Notes under the pieces: generated by a model
Told to the model about the DNA's origin: nothing
What the model saw: the letters and a program-made list of their open reading frames with translations, nothing else
Databases searched by the model: none
Translations under genes and position numbers: made by a program
Shown here: positions 36,935-44,972 of the stretch, in pieces
Layout: every line of letters begins with the position of its first letter
How positions within the stretch are numbered: position 1 is the stretch's first letter
From: Saprospiraceae bacterium
GTDB lineage: Bacteria; Bacteroidota; Bacteroidia; Chitinophagales; Saprospiraceae
NCBI GenBank assembly: GCA_016714785.1
Contig: JADKCC010000017.1
Location: 124,001 to 188,000, forward strand
Direction of reading: 5' to 3'
Length of the DNA: 64,000 bases

Positions 36935-37828
36935 TTAAAATTGCGTAATAATTTCTTCTTTTGAGATGGAATCATCTGGTGCATGAAAAGTACGGGCGTA
37001 CTTAATATGACCAAATCTATACTTGAGATATACGCCAAAATGAGAATACCAATCATTTCTATCTGCCCTACCACGTAGTGTACCTGTAGTAACTTTGACA
37101 GGACCTGTACCCAGATACTCTCCTTGCCTATTGGCCAATGCAGCACCTAACGGATTGCTAGAAGCTATGAGTTCGTCGTAATTTACATAAGTTCCACTGA
37201 CATCATCGAGATAGTCAGTATAGGTTTTCCTCGGGCTAAATTCTATACCAAAGGACATTCTTTTAGTAAGATCAAATTCCATAATTACCCCTAAAGGTCG
37301 AGACCAATTGTACAAACTATAGGGTTTCTTACCACTTTCTGCTATATTCTGACCTTCAGTACCCAAAGGTTGTAATCTTATCCATTCACCTTTATAATAA
37401 GCATGAGGATCAAAATGAATATAATTAATACCAACCGTGACATAAAGCCGCAACTTATATTTATCCAATCCTTTCCACAATTTATTGATCCTGAGATCTG
37501 AATAAATCCCATACTCATATAATGGTGAAGCAAAATTAAGATTTCTTCGCTTCCTACCTAAGTCATCAGCAAAAGCATCATCTCCCGTCAGTCTTCCTAC
37601 CATATAACGCGCATTGATACTTGCCCAGTCTGTAATATCTATCCCTCCAGATATCCCCCAACACAAATTGCCTGGACCAAAACTTAGATCCAACGGCTTA
37701 GGTGCCAAATCTCCTTGATAATACAAAGCACCAATATGCCCTTTGACATGATAAGTTTGCGCATCCAACGCAATGTGAATGACTGGTATTAAATACGCAA
37801 TTAGAAAAAATCGGTAAAATGGAAACAT
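36935..37828 (-). CDS. DUF6089-type outer-membrane protein
   Basis: A 297-residue protein with a signal peptide (about 1-23, ALDAQ). The mature part begins with strands such as GHIGALYYQGDLAP and continues as an outer-membrane barrel, with family blocks WIRLQPLGTEGQN and RKTYTDYLDDVSGTYV and a C-terminal DWYSHFGVYLKYRFG. Function of the family is unknown. A paralog with the same block order is at 50599-51480. Monocistronic. Confidence 0.8.
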   Translation of the reverse strand: MFPFYRFFLIAYLIPVIHIALDAQTYHVKGHIGALYYQGDLAPKPLDLSFGPGNLCWGISGGIDITDWASINARYMVGRLTGDDAFADDLGRKRRNLNFASPLYEYGIYSDLRINKLWKGLDKYKLRLYVTVGINYIHFDPHAYYKGEWIRLQPLGTEGQNIAESGKKPYSLYNWSRPLGVIMEFDLTKRMSFGIEFSPRKTYTDYLDDVSGTYVNYDELIASSNPLGAALANRQGEYLGTGPVKVTTGTLRGRADRNDWYSHFGVYLKYRFGHIKYARTFHAPDDSISKEEIITQF

Positions 37829-37953
37829 TAAATTAAATATAAATTTTTAGGCTACTCCATAAATAAGTTGAATGCAAAATTAGTATAGTTTAGCTTAAAA
37901 CATAAATAGTTAGGCGTTAAAGATCCAAAAAGTAAGATAGATGACAAAAATCG

Positions 37954-38466
37954 CTACATGGCCAATAATCCATCTGGAAGATCCATTACCAATGTTTTTT
38001 GATCATCCGAAACCGATGATATCAAATCTTCCACCAATGGTATCAATACTTTCTTGTGGTTGTACAAGACAGAAGCTAATATTTGCTGTGGATAAATCTC
38101 AATATCGTCTATGATCCCAACTAATAATTCTTTATCGTACAAATGATATCCTACCCATCCTTCTTTGGACTTTTGCTCTATATATCTACTAGAAGCAATA
38201 TCCTTTTCTCTCAAATATACTTCTTTTAAATTAAAAAAAGCTGCGGATTCCGGATTATCTATTTCTTCGACCTTCAGCAAAATATGGTTCGTTTCGCGCA
38301 AATTTTCAATAAAATAAGGAACAAAATGCCCATTTACCCTGATAAAAAAATGGTCACTCTCCACAAAATCATCCAAAAAATCATCTTCAATATCTATCTT
38401 GATTTCTCCAGATGTACCTAGTGGTTTCAAAAGCTGTCCTATTCGGATGTATTTATTATTGCTCAA
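37954..38466 (-). CDS. rimM: Ribosome maturation factor RimM
   Basis: A 170-residue cytosolic protein. The N-terminal RimM beta-barrel (about 5-90) has IRIGQLLKPLGTSGEIKI and the C-terminal PRC barrel (about 103-168) has GYHLYDKELLVGIIDDIEIYPQQ, then VLIPLVEDLI. It assists maturation of the 30S head by binding uS19. It follows the lipoprotein gene by 6 nt. The usual rpsP-trmD neighbours are not present. Confidence 0.92.
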   Translation of the reverse strand: MSNNKYIRIGQLLKPLGTSGEIKIDIEDDFLDDFVESDHFFIRVNGHFVPYFIENLRETNHILLKVEEIDNPESAAFFNLKEVYLREKDIASSRYIEQKSKEGWVGYHLYDKELLVGIIDDIEIYPQQILASVLYNHKKVLIPLVEDLISSVSDDQKTLVMDLPDGLLAM

Positions 38467-38472
38467 CTTAAA

Positions 38473-39213
38473 TTACTTAAATTCTATCAAAGTGAGTGTA
38501 TGAATAAAACCCTTTTGAGCTTTCGCTTCCCAAGTGTCCGTGGGTCGGCTTCCGTCAGAGTCCAATATCATCATTTCTTTCTTAATCAATCCCATTCCTT
38601 CACCATAATATTCTGTTACTTTACGCCTATCGATTATGGAAGTATCATCTACTAAGTTGATTTTGACAGATTTGATAGCTTGGCCTTTGAATGGATATAT
38701 TTCATCCACTTCTTCAATGCGATGATTCCAATTTTTATAAGCTTCCACCATCTCGCCACCTACTTCGACTTTAATATTTTCATCCACAAAAACATTGCCG
38801 TCAAATTTCAAACCTTTTTTAAAAGGAAAAACAAGTTTGATAAATTTAATATTTTCTTCTGTTCTGATCGCTCTTGAATTATCTCGAAACACCGTCCAAG
38901 TATTAAGTTTTGTCCAAGTGTCCGTTTCAAGCTTTTTAAAATATCGCTCAATTTTATACGCTTCATCTCCAGCAATGTCTGTAAATTTTTCACCTATCAC
39001 TTCTTTGATATATGATCTTGATGTATCTCTTCTAGTACCTTTATATATGATACTATCTGACAAATAAGTCCAAGATTTCCCAGTTTCGATTGGAAAAAAT
39101 CTATACCCAAAAACCGACTCATCTAGCACTTCTGTCTCACTCTCACAAGAAAAAAACATGGTGGAACTTAGAAGGAAAAAAGTAAAAATAATCTTAATAT
39201 TAAATCTATTCAT
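38473..39213 (-). CDS. Hypothetical lipoprotein
   Basis: A 246-residue protein with a SpII signal peptide, lipobox FFSC (Cys23). The mature part opens with FRYFPIETGKSWTYLSDSIIYKG-type sequence (FGYRFFPIETGKSWTYL), a pattern seen in many single-copy lipoproteins of this phylum that form a beta-sandwich. It ends with a segment on treatment of a Y/E-rich core (YYGEGMGLIKKEM). No enzyme motif is visible. It is the first gene of a likely two-gene unit with rimM (6-nt gap). Confidence 0.8.
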   Translation of the reverse strand: MNRFNIKIIFTFFLLSSTMFFSCESETEVLDESVFGYRFFPIETGKSWTYLSDSIIYKGTRRDTSRSYIKEVIGEKFTDIAGDEAYKIERYFKKLETDTWTKLNTWTVFRDNSRAIRTEENIKFIKLVFPFKKGLKFDGNVFVDENIKVEVGGEMVEAYKNWNHRIEEVDEIYPFKGQAIKSVKINLVDDTSIIDRRKVTEYYGEGMGLIKKEMMILDSDGSRPTDTWEAKAQKGFIHTLTLIEFK

Positions 39214-39350
39214 AATGTATTAACTTTTATATACAAAGCAATAACGACAATTTATTTAATTTTATTATTATTAGCGTACCCTTGACAAAATTAATAATAA
39301 AAAAATTAAAAATACATTAAGTAATTTTCTTAGTTGCTACATTCAATATA

Positions 39351-40451
39351 TTATACCAATGAGCTTACCCCAATAATGCCTCCACCTATGACATCGTCTC
39401 CTTCATAAAATACTGCCGATTGCCCTGGCGCTATACCCTTTACATTGGCATAAAACGCTACATGGACGCCTCCTTCTACTGGATGCAATGAAGACATTAC
39501 ACCTTTATCGTTATATCGCACTTGCGTGGTAGCCTCCATACCGTCATAAATATGATCATATTTCATCATATTTATTTGACTGACATTCATGCCATTTCTT
39601 ATGAGTTCGTCCACTTCTCCGAGCACTACTGTATTGGTCTCTGGAATGATTTCTGTTACAAACATAGGTGTCAAAAAACCACCACCTAAACCTTTGCGTT
39701 GCCCAACGGTATAAAATGGATACCCATCATGTTTTCCCAAAATATCACCTTTGGCATTGACAAAAGTACCGCCTTTGACTCTTTCTTCCAACCCAGGTAC
39801 TCTACGTTTCAAAAACCCCCGATAATCGTTATCAGGCACAAAACAGATCTCATAACTTTCTGGCTTTTTAGACAGCTCGTCATATCCAAAATCTTTGGCC
39901 ATCTGCCTGATCTCAGTTTTACTGTAACCACCCAATGGGAAGCTACTACGCTCCAAACAAGACTGTGTCAATCCCCAAAGCACATAGGACTGATCTTTAC
40001 GATCATCCTTGCCTTTTGAGATAAATCGACGGCCATTTTGCTCCTTTATGACGGCATAATGCCCTGTAGCTATAAATTCGCAATCCATGGCATCTGCACG
40101 TTTTAATAATGCACTCCACTTGATGTGTGTGTTGCAAAGTACACATGGATTGGGTGTGCGACCTGCGATATATTCTTCTACAAAATTGTCTATCACATAA
40201 TCTCCGAACTCTTCGCGTATATCGATGATAAAGTGGTGGAAACCCATATTTACGGCTACTTGGCGAGCGTCATTGATGGAATCAAGTGAGCAACATCCTG
40301 TTTCTTTTTTGGATCCTCCTGCACTAGCATAATCCCAAGTTTTCATGGTGATACCTACTACTTCATATCCTTCTTCATGAAGCATCATAGCAGCTACGGT
40401 ACTATCTATACCGCCACTCATCGCTACTAATACCCTGCCTTTTTTACTCAT
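39351..40451 (-). CDS. mnmA: tRNA 2-thiouridylase MnmA
   Basis: A 366-residue cytosolic protein. The PP-loop ATP-binding motif SGGIDS is at residues 12-17. Catalytic cysteines are Cys103 (PNPCVLCN) and Cys203 (YEICFVPD). The middle and C-terminal barrel domains are complete, ending with the conserved GQSAVFYEGDDVIGGGII. It thiolates U34 of Lys, Glu and Gln tRNAs. Monocistronic, with its own -7 box. Confidence 0.96.
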   Translation of the reverse strand: MSKKGRVLVAMSGGIDSTVAAMMLHEEGYEVVGITMKTWDYASAGGSKKETGCCSLDSINDARQVAVNMGFHHFIIDIREEFGDYVIDNFVEEYIAGRTPNPCVLCNTHIKWSALLKRADAMDCEFIATGHYAVIKEQNGRRFISKGKDDRKDQSYVLWGLTQSCLERSSFPLGGYSKTEIRQMAKDFGYDELSKKPESYEICFVPDNDYRGFLKRRVPGLEERVKGGTFVNAKGDILGKHDGYPFYTVGQRKGLGGGFLTPMFVTEIIPETNTVVLGEVDELIRNGMNVSQINMMKYDHIYDGMEATTQVRYNDKGVMSSLHPVEGGVHVAFYANVKGIAPGQSAVFYEGDDVIGGGIIGVSSLV

Positions 40452-40472
40452 AAAATCAGTTCATTGAAAGTG

Positions 40473-40480
40473 CAAAGATA
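40473..40480 (-). promoter_or_regulatory. -7 box of mnmA (TATCTTTG on minus)
   Basis: CAAAGATA on the plus strand reads TATCTTTG on the minus strand, 22 nt before the mnmA ATG. Confidence 0.55.
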
Positions 40481-40599
40481 CGGGAAATACAATTATAAGC
40501 CACTTTTTAGTATATTCTGTTTATGGAAGATGTAGTAAAATTAAAGATTTCTCTAGCTCTCAGAAAATGGTTATCGTAAAAACGAGGAATTTGTCACAA

Positions 40600-40656
40600 A
40601 AAATAAGTCTATGTTTAAAAATTTTCTTAGTTGCTAATCAATAGGTTATGGTTCTG
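40600..40656. repeat. Partial copy of the MITE-like element (left end)
   Basis: This matches the first 57 bases around 44109-44165 closely (aaataag, tatgtttaaaaat, ttgctaatcaataggttatg), and then diverges. The rest of 40481-40742 holds nothing I recognise. Confidence 0.65.
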
Positions 40657-40742
40657 CCAATAAATGATGTGGATAAACCTGAATAGTCACACATATTAAT
40701 CAATACCGTCATGAAAATTAGATAACTTCTTTTCTAAAATGA

Positions 40743-41720
40743 TTAACTAACGTAATCTTTTAAAGATTTCTTGTTAATCAAATATGCCTCAACATTTTCT
40801 ACAATCCTCTTTTCAATATTCACTACATCGGCTTTTATAAAAGGTTCACCCGTGATGATCTCATACAGTTGAATATACCTATCAGAGATTTCCCAAACAA
40901 AATCGTCAGGCATATCAGGCATCGTCTGACCATCTAAGCCTTGAAATCCGTGAGCAATCAACCATTCTCGTACAAATTCTTTGGAAAGTTGCGGCTGTGG
41001 CTCACCATTCTCTTGCCTTTGTTCATAACCTTCGGCATAAAAGTATCGAGAACTATCTGGTGTGTGGATTTCATCTATTAGAATGATTTGATCTCCCACT
41101 TTACCGAATTCATATTTGGTATCTACGAGGATCAAATTGCGCGAAGCAGCCATCTCTGTACCTTTTGCGAATAATGCTCTGGTATATTTTTCTAAAACAT
41201 CCCAATCTGCTTGAGTCACCAACCCTTGATTGATGATTTCTGATACAGATATATCCATATCATGTCCTTCTGAAGCTTTAGTAGTAGGTGTAATGATCGG
41301 CGTAGGGAATGGATCATTTTCTCTCATACCATCCGGCATTGTTACACCACAAAGTTCACGTCCACCAGCACTGTATGTCCTCCATGCATGTCCTGAAAGA
41401 TATCCACGAATCACCATTTCGATTTTGATGGATTCTGCTTTTTGCCCAATAGACACATTTGGGTCAGGACTTGCTACCAACCAATTGGGTACAATATCTT
41501 TGGTAGCTTGGAGAAAATGAAAAGCTATCTGATTGAGTACTTGGCCTTTGTGAGGTATAGATTTTGGGAGTATGTGGTCAAATGCAGAAATCCTATCAGA
41601 TGCCACCATTAGCAAAGTCTCGCCTAAGTCATAGACATCTCTCACTTTGCCGTGATATACGTGATTTACTCCCTGAAAACTAAATGAAGTATTGCGTAAA
41701 GTGCAGCTATCTAGTGTCAT
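40743..41720 (-). CDS. purC: SAICAR synthetase PurC
   Basis: A 325-residue cytosolic enzyme. It starts with the family block HGKVRDVYDLGETLLMVASDRISAFDHILP, continues with EMVIRGYLSGHAWRTY and TPTTKASEGHDM, and ends with substrate-binding EFVREWL and YIQLYEIITGEPF. It joins CAIR and aspartate with ATP in purine synthesis. It is the long form (over 300 residues). It lies 18 nt downstream of the Nudix-like gene in the same direction. Confidence 0.96.
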   Translation of the reverse strand: MTLDSCTLRNTSFSFQGVNHVYHGKVRDVYDLGETLLMVASDRISAFDHILPKSIPHKGQVLNQIAFHFLQATKDIVPNWLVASPDPNVSIGQKAESIKIEMVIRGYLSGHAWRTYSAGGRELCGVTMPDGMRENDPFPTPIITPTTKASEGHDMDISVSEIINQGLVTQADWDVLEKYTRALFAKGTEMAASRNLILVDTKYEFGKVGDQIILIDEIHTPDSSRYFYAEGYEQRQENGEPQPQLSKEFVREWLIAHGFQGLDGQTMPDMPDDFVWEISDRYIQLYEIITGEPFIKADVVNIEKRIVENVEAYLINKKSLKDYVS

Positions 41721-41738
41721 AACAAAACAAAATGTAAA

Positions 41739-42170
41739 TTAAATATTGGTCACAGAGTTTCTATCAAAAAGTATTTCACGCAGTTCTTTAAGTGCTTTAT
41801 ATTCTTGTGGCATCACTTTCTTAAATGCTTCTTTGACAGCAAAATAAGCACCTTTTTCACTACCAGGCAGATTTTCTTTTACGATAGATTTCACCAATTT
41901 CACATCATGTTTGAGCATACCTCTGATAGATGGGATGTCATGCCAATCGCCTTCTATAGCCAATGTTCTGATGCTGCGACCATGCTCATCTTCTGTATTG
42001 TCGAGATCTATGACATTTACTTTTCCTTTCTCACGGATGGATTGAGATAGTCCTTCAGGTATTTGCCATATATCCTGATCTTTATCCATCTCATTATTTA
42101 TCAGGAATATCTCTAATCCCTTCTCGTGAAATCTGTAGATGATTACCCTTGCTAGGTCCAATACACTCAT
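41739..42170 (-). CDS. Nudix-fold-like hypothetical protein without a Nudix box
   Basis: A 143-residue cytosolic protein. The start (LARVIIYRFHEKGLEIFLINNE, then IWQIPEG) resembles the first strands of Nudix hydrolases. The region where GxxxxxEAAxRELxEE should follow is replaced by GLSQSIREKGKVNVIDLDN. A helix near residues 105-135 (GAYFAVKEAFKKVMPQEYKALKELREIL) could be the shifted C-terminal helix. It is probably a catalytically dead or divergent member. It precedes purC by 18 nt and shares its transcript. Confidence 0.65.
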   Translation of the reverse strand: MSVLDLARVIIYRFHEKGLEIFLINNEMDKDQDIWQIPEGLSQSIREKGKVNVIDLDNTEDEHGRSIRTLAIEGDWHDIPSIRGMLKHDVKLVKSIVKENLPGSEKGAYFAVKEAFKKVMPQEYKALKELREILFDRNSVTNI

Positions 42171-42191
42171 ATAATAATTACTTTACAGGCT

Positions 42192-42199
42192 CAAAAATA
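42192..42199 (-). promoter_or_regulatory. -7 box (TATTTTTG on minus)
   Basis: CAAAAATA on plus reads TATTTTTG on minus, 22 nt before the ATG of the Nudix-like gene. It likely drives that gene and purC. Confidence 0.5.
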
Positions 42200-42300
42200 C
42201 AACAAATGAAATTAAGACATCATATAAATAGGAGAATAACTTTCAAAATGGTGAAAGGTTTTGTGTGAATGAAAAATAATTGGGTTAATCTCTTCTTATT

Positions 42301-42909
42301 TTACTGTGCTTCTTCTACCAAATTTACCAATGTAAGGCAGAGAAAAATACTTCTCTCGTCTTCAGTCATATCTTTCAATAAGCTAAAAGCTCTGGGAATT
42401 GTTTTTTCTACAAACTTAGGATTGGCAATAAAGCCTATATTTTTGTTTTGAATCCAAACGGAGTGTGTCGGAAGATGATCATCACCATCAATAGATGCAA
42501 GTAATTGATTGCGGACACTATAAAACTCCCCTTTAGGTGTCAACACACCTGCTTCAACATCATTCATATAAACATGGGTCTTGCCATCTTTAGTCAGATA
42601 AGCAAACTCATCATCTGTAGAAGCGATGAGAATCAGTTTATTGCCATTAGAAAATATTTTAATGGCATAAGCTATCAAAGGCTCGTAATATATGGTATTA
42701 AATATGCCCTTTGTAATCTTCTCAAAACCTTTCTTTCTCGACTTTTCAGCTTGATTGAGCGAAAGCAATTCCATCTCCTCTTGACTAAATGGTATCAACT
42801 TAGCTTTGAGGTCGGCCAATGTTAGTCTAAGGATGCTAAGTTCCTTAGTCAGTTGACTTTTTGACATAGTCATCTTGAATAAAAATCTAAAAAAATCGCC
42901 TACATCCAT
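42301..42909 (-). CDS. Hypothetical cytosolic protein
   Basis: A 202-residue protein. Met15 (42867, MSKSQLTKELSILRL) is an alternative start. It has an N-terminal coiled-coil-like helix (about 15-60). The following alpha/beta part contains repeated hydrophobic strands (YAIKIFSNGNKLILIAST, then FAYLTKDGKTHVYMNDVEAG). It ends in a helix (DERSIFLCLTLVNLVEEAQ). There is no signal peptide or membrane segment. I do not recognise the family. It lies between rpoD and the purC operon, same strand, 53 nt from rpoD. Confidence 0.7.
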   Translation of the reverse strand: MDVGDFFRFLFKMTMSKSQLTKELSILRLTLADLKAKLIPFSQEEMELLSLNQAEKSRKKGFEKITKGIFNTIYYEPLIAYAIKIFSNGNKLILIASTDDEFAYLTKDGKTHVYMNDVEAGVLTPKGEFYSVRNQLLASIDGDDHLPTHSVWIQNKNIGFIANPKFVEKTIPRAFSLLKDMTEDERSIFLCLTLVNLVEEAQ

Positions 42910-42962
42910 AAAAATCTAACGCCGAATATTAAAAAGTTGCGAAGGTACTATTTTACTAACCA

Positions 42963-43829
42963 TTAACTAAAAAATGAACGGAGAGCATTTTTGGAAAGGG
43001 ATTTTCGCATCCTTCTTATAGCACGTTCTTTGACCTGACGCACACGCTCACGCGACAAGTCATACAAATCTCCGATCTCATCAAGATTAAGCGGTTTATT
43101 GCCATCTAGACCATAATAGGCCGAAATCACTTGTATTTCTCTTGGTGACAGTATTTCCAAACCATCTATGACTTCTTTACGTACTGATTCTTCCATCAGC
43201 TTAAGGTCAGGACTATCTTCGTCTCCCAATGTCATCATATCTACCATAGTAGCTGCTCCATCATCATCTGATAATGGCGCATCTACAGATATATGTCGGT
43301 TGGCACCTTTGAGCATATTGGCTATATCACGAGGTTTTACACCCATTATTTCGGCTAGTTCTTCATTAGTGGGTTCACGCTCATTTTTTTGGACAAAACT
43401 TACCCAAGCTTCATTTACCTTGTTGTAACCAGTCATTTTGTTGAGTGGTAAGCGCACCATACGAGAGTACTCTACAATGGCTTGTAGAATAGACTGTCTG
43501 ATCCACCACACAGCATAAGATATAAATTTGAATCCTTTGGTTTCGTCAAATCTTTTAGCAGCTTTCATTAGCCCAACATTGCCTTCATTAATCAAATCGG
43601 CCAATGAGAGCCCTTGATTTTGATACTGCTTTGCCACAGAAACCACAAAGCGTAAATTGGCCTTGGTCAGTTTTTCTAATGCTCCTTCATCGCCTTGCCT
43701 AATTCTTTTGGCCAAGTCTGATTCTTCCTCAATGGTCAATAAGTCAATGCGCCCTATATCCACCAAATATTTGTCCAAAGCAAGGCTTTCCCTTGATGTG
43801 ATGTTATTTGTTATTTTTAATTGCCGCAT
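42963..43829 (-). CDS. rpoD: Primary sigma factor RpoD/SigA, Bacteroidota type
   Basis: A 288-residue protein that starts MRQLKITNNITSRESLALDKYL, the standard start of the short primary sigma factors of this phylum (no sigma 1.1). Region 2 (about 55-125) includes VVSVAKQYQNQGLSLADLINEGN and FKFISYAVWWIRQSI. Region 3 is about 135-200. Region 4 (about 220-288) includes LSPREIQVISAYYGLDG and DLSRERVRQVKERAIRR. It directs core polymerase to the TAnnTTTG/TTTG promoters seen in this window. Monocistronic. Confidence 0.97.
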   Translation of the reverse strand: MRQLKITNNITSRESLALDKYLVDIGRIDLLTIEEESDLAKRIRQGDEGALEKLTKANLRFVVSVAKQYQNQGLSLADLINEGNVGLMKAAKRFDETKGFKFISYAVWWIRQSILQAIVEYSRMVRLPLNKMTGYNKVNEAWVSFVQKNEREPTNEELAEIMGVKPRDIANMLKGANRHISVDAPLSDDDGAATMVDMMTLGDEDSPDLKLMEESVRKEVIDGLEILSPREIQVISAYYGLDGNKPLNLDEIGDLYDLSRERVRQVKERAIRRMRKSLSKNALRSFFS

Positions 43830-44114
43830 ATTTGTATTGATCTATGATTATTTTGTGGGCAGTAAAGATACAAAGTTGACAAAATGAAATTTATCTCATT
43901 TATAATATTTACTTTCTATTTAAAATTAGCTGCCACGTTTAACTAATGACAATATTAATGATTAAAAAGTTCAAATCTTAAGATATATTTAGGAAGTTTT
44001 TATATTCAGCGAATGTTCAAGTTGTAAATACCAATATATTTCGTTCTCTATAAGATCATTTTTTTCACCGTTTATTAGCCTTATCTCCTTTAGCTATTAC
44101 ATTTTTATAAAATA

Positions 44115-44269
44115 AGAGTATGTTTAAAAATATTCTTATTTGCTAATCAATAGGTTATGGTTCTTACGATTAAACAATTAAAGACTTTAGTGAACCAAAC
44201 GATGAGTTTATATTGCAGTCAGGTTCATAAGATATTGATTATAAGGCAATAAAAATTTAAACATACTCT
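44115..44269. mobile_element. MITE-like element, 155 bp
   Basis: Perfect 14-bp terminal inverted repeats AGAGTATGTTTAAA (44115-44128) and TTTAAACATACTCT (44256-44269) enclose non-coding DNA. AAATA flanks both ends (44110-44114, 44270-44274), a possible 5-bp target duplication. However, the partial copy at 40600 shares the left flank, so these bases may belong to the element. A diverged full-length relative is at about 44714-44873. Confidence 0.65.
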
Positions 44270-44379
44270 AAATAAAAAAATCGTTTCATATAGTTTTTAG
44301 GATTATTTTTGCATAGTGTAAAGTTATTGTAGGATTATTTAATTAACCTGTGTAGCTATTTTAGGACGAGACATACTTC

Positions 44380-44530
44380 ATATCAACTCCATACTTACTC
44401 CATATCAACTCCGTATATGCTCCGTATATGCTCCGTACACGTTCCGTATGTAATCCCACCACATTCCCAGTGAGTTCCCACTGAGTTCCCACCGAGTTCC
44501 CACTAGTTCCCACTGAGTTCCCACTGAGAG
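44380..44530. repeat. Two adjacent 11-bp-type satellites
   Basis: Units of the CTCCGTATATG type (about 44380-44450) are followed by units of GTTCCCACTGA (about 44462-44528, six copies with variants ACCGA and CTA). Both have an 11-bp period. The rest of 43888-44972 outside these repeats and the MITE copies holds no gene I can support. Confidence 0.75.
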
Positions 44531-44713
44531 ATTTATTTTTTCGATACCAGTGGAGCAAGACATCCCCCAAGTAATTTAAATTCGAAAAGTAGATGTGACT
44601 TGGGTTACATGAGGTGCAATTTCGCTATACTGAGAATGGATGACGTTAAAACACAAATAAAAATTATGATTAAGTATATTCTTAATACGAATTGTCATAA
44701 ATTTGTATCAATT

Positions 44714-44873
44714 TAGGGTTTGTTTAGATATTTTCTAAATGGCTTAAACCATAGGATAAATGGTTCTAATTTTAAAATAATTAATGAGATGAGTGAACAA
44801 AACAAGGGGTATATTTTGAAGTTAGGTTTATAAGAGATTGGTAATAAGGCAATAAAAATTTAAACATGATCCT
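44714..44873. mobile_element. Diverged MITE-like copy
   Basis: It follows the same order as 44115-44269: a gtttgttta start, a catagg / atggttct block, gagtgaacaaaac, a ggtttataagagattg block and the shared end taaggcaataaaaatttaaacat. The left inverted repeat is decayed. Confidence 0.5.
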
Positions 44874-44972
44874 GGTACAGACAACAAAAAGTTATTTTTA
44901 AATAAATATATTTATCTAAATACAACGTATTTACCTTTCTATTAGAGATCTTTATTATCAAAATTTTATAAC

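Noticed and set aside
43888..44972. tRNA or structured housekeeping RNA in a 1-kb gene-free region
   Set aside because: No T-arm GTTCGA-type sequence or cloverleaf was found; the region is explained by MITE-like copies and satellites.
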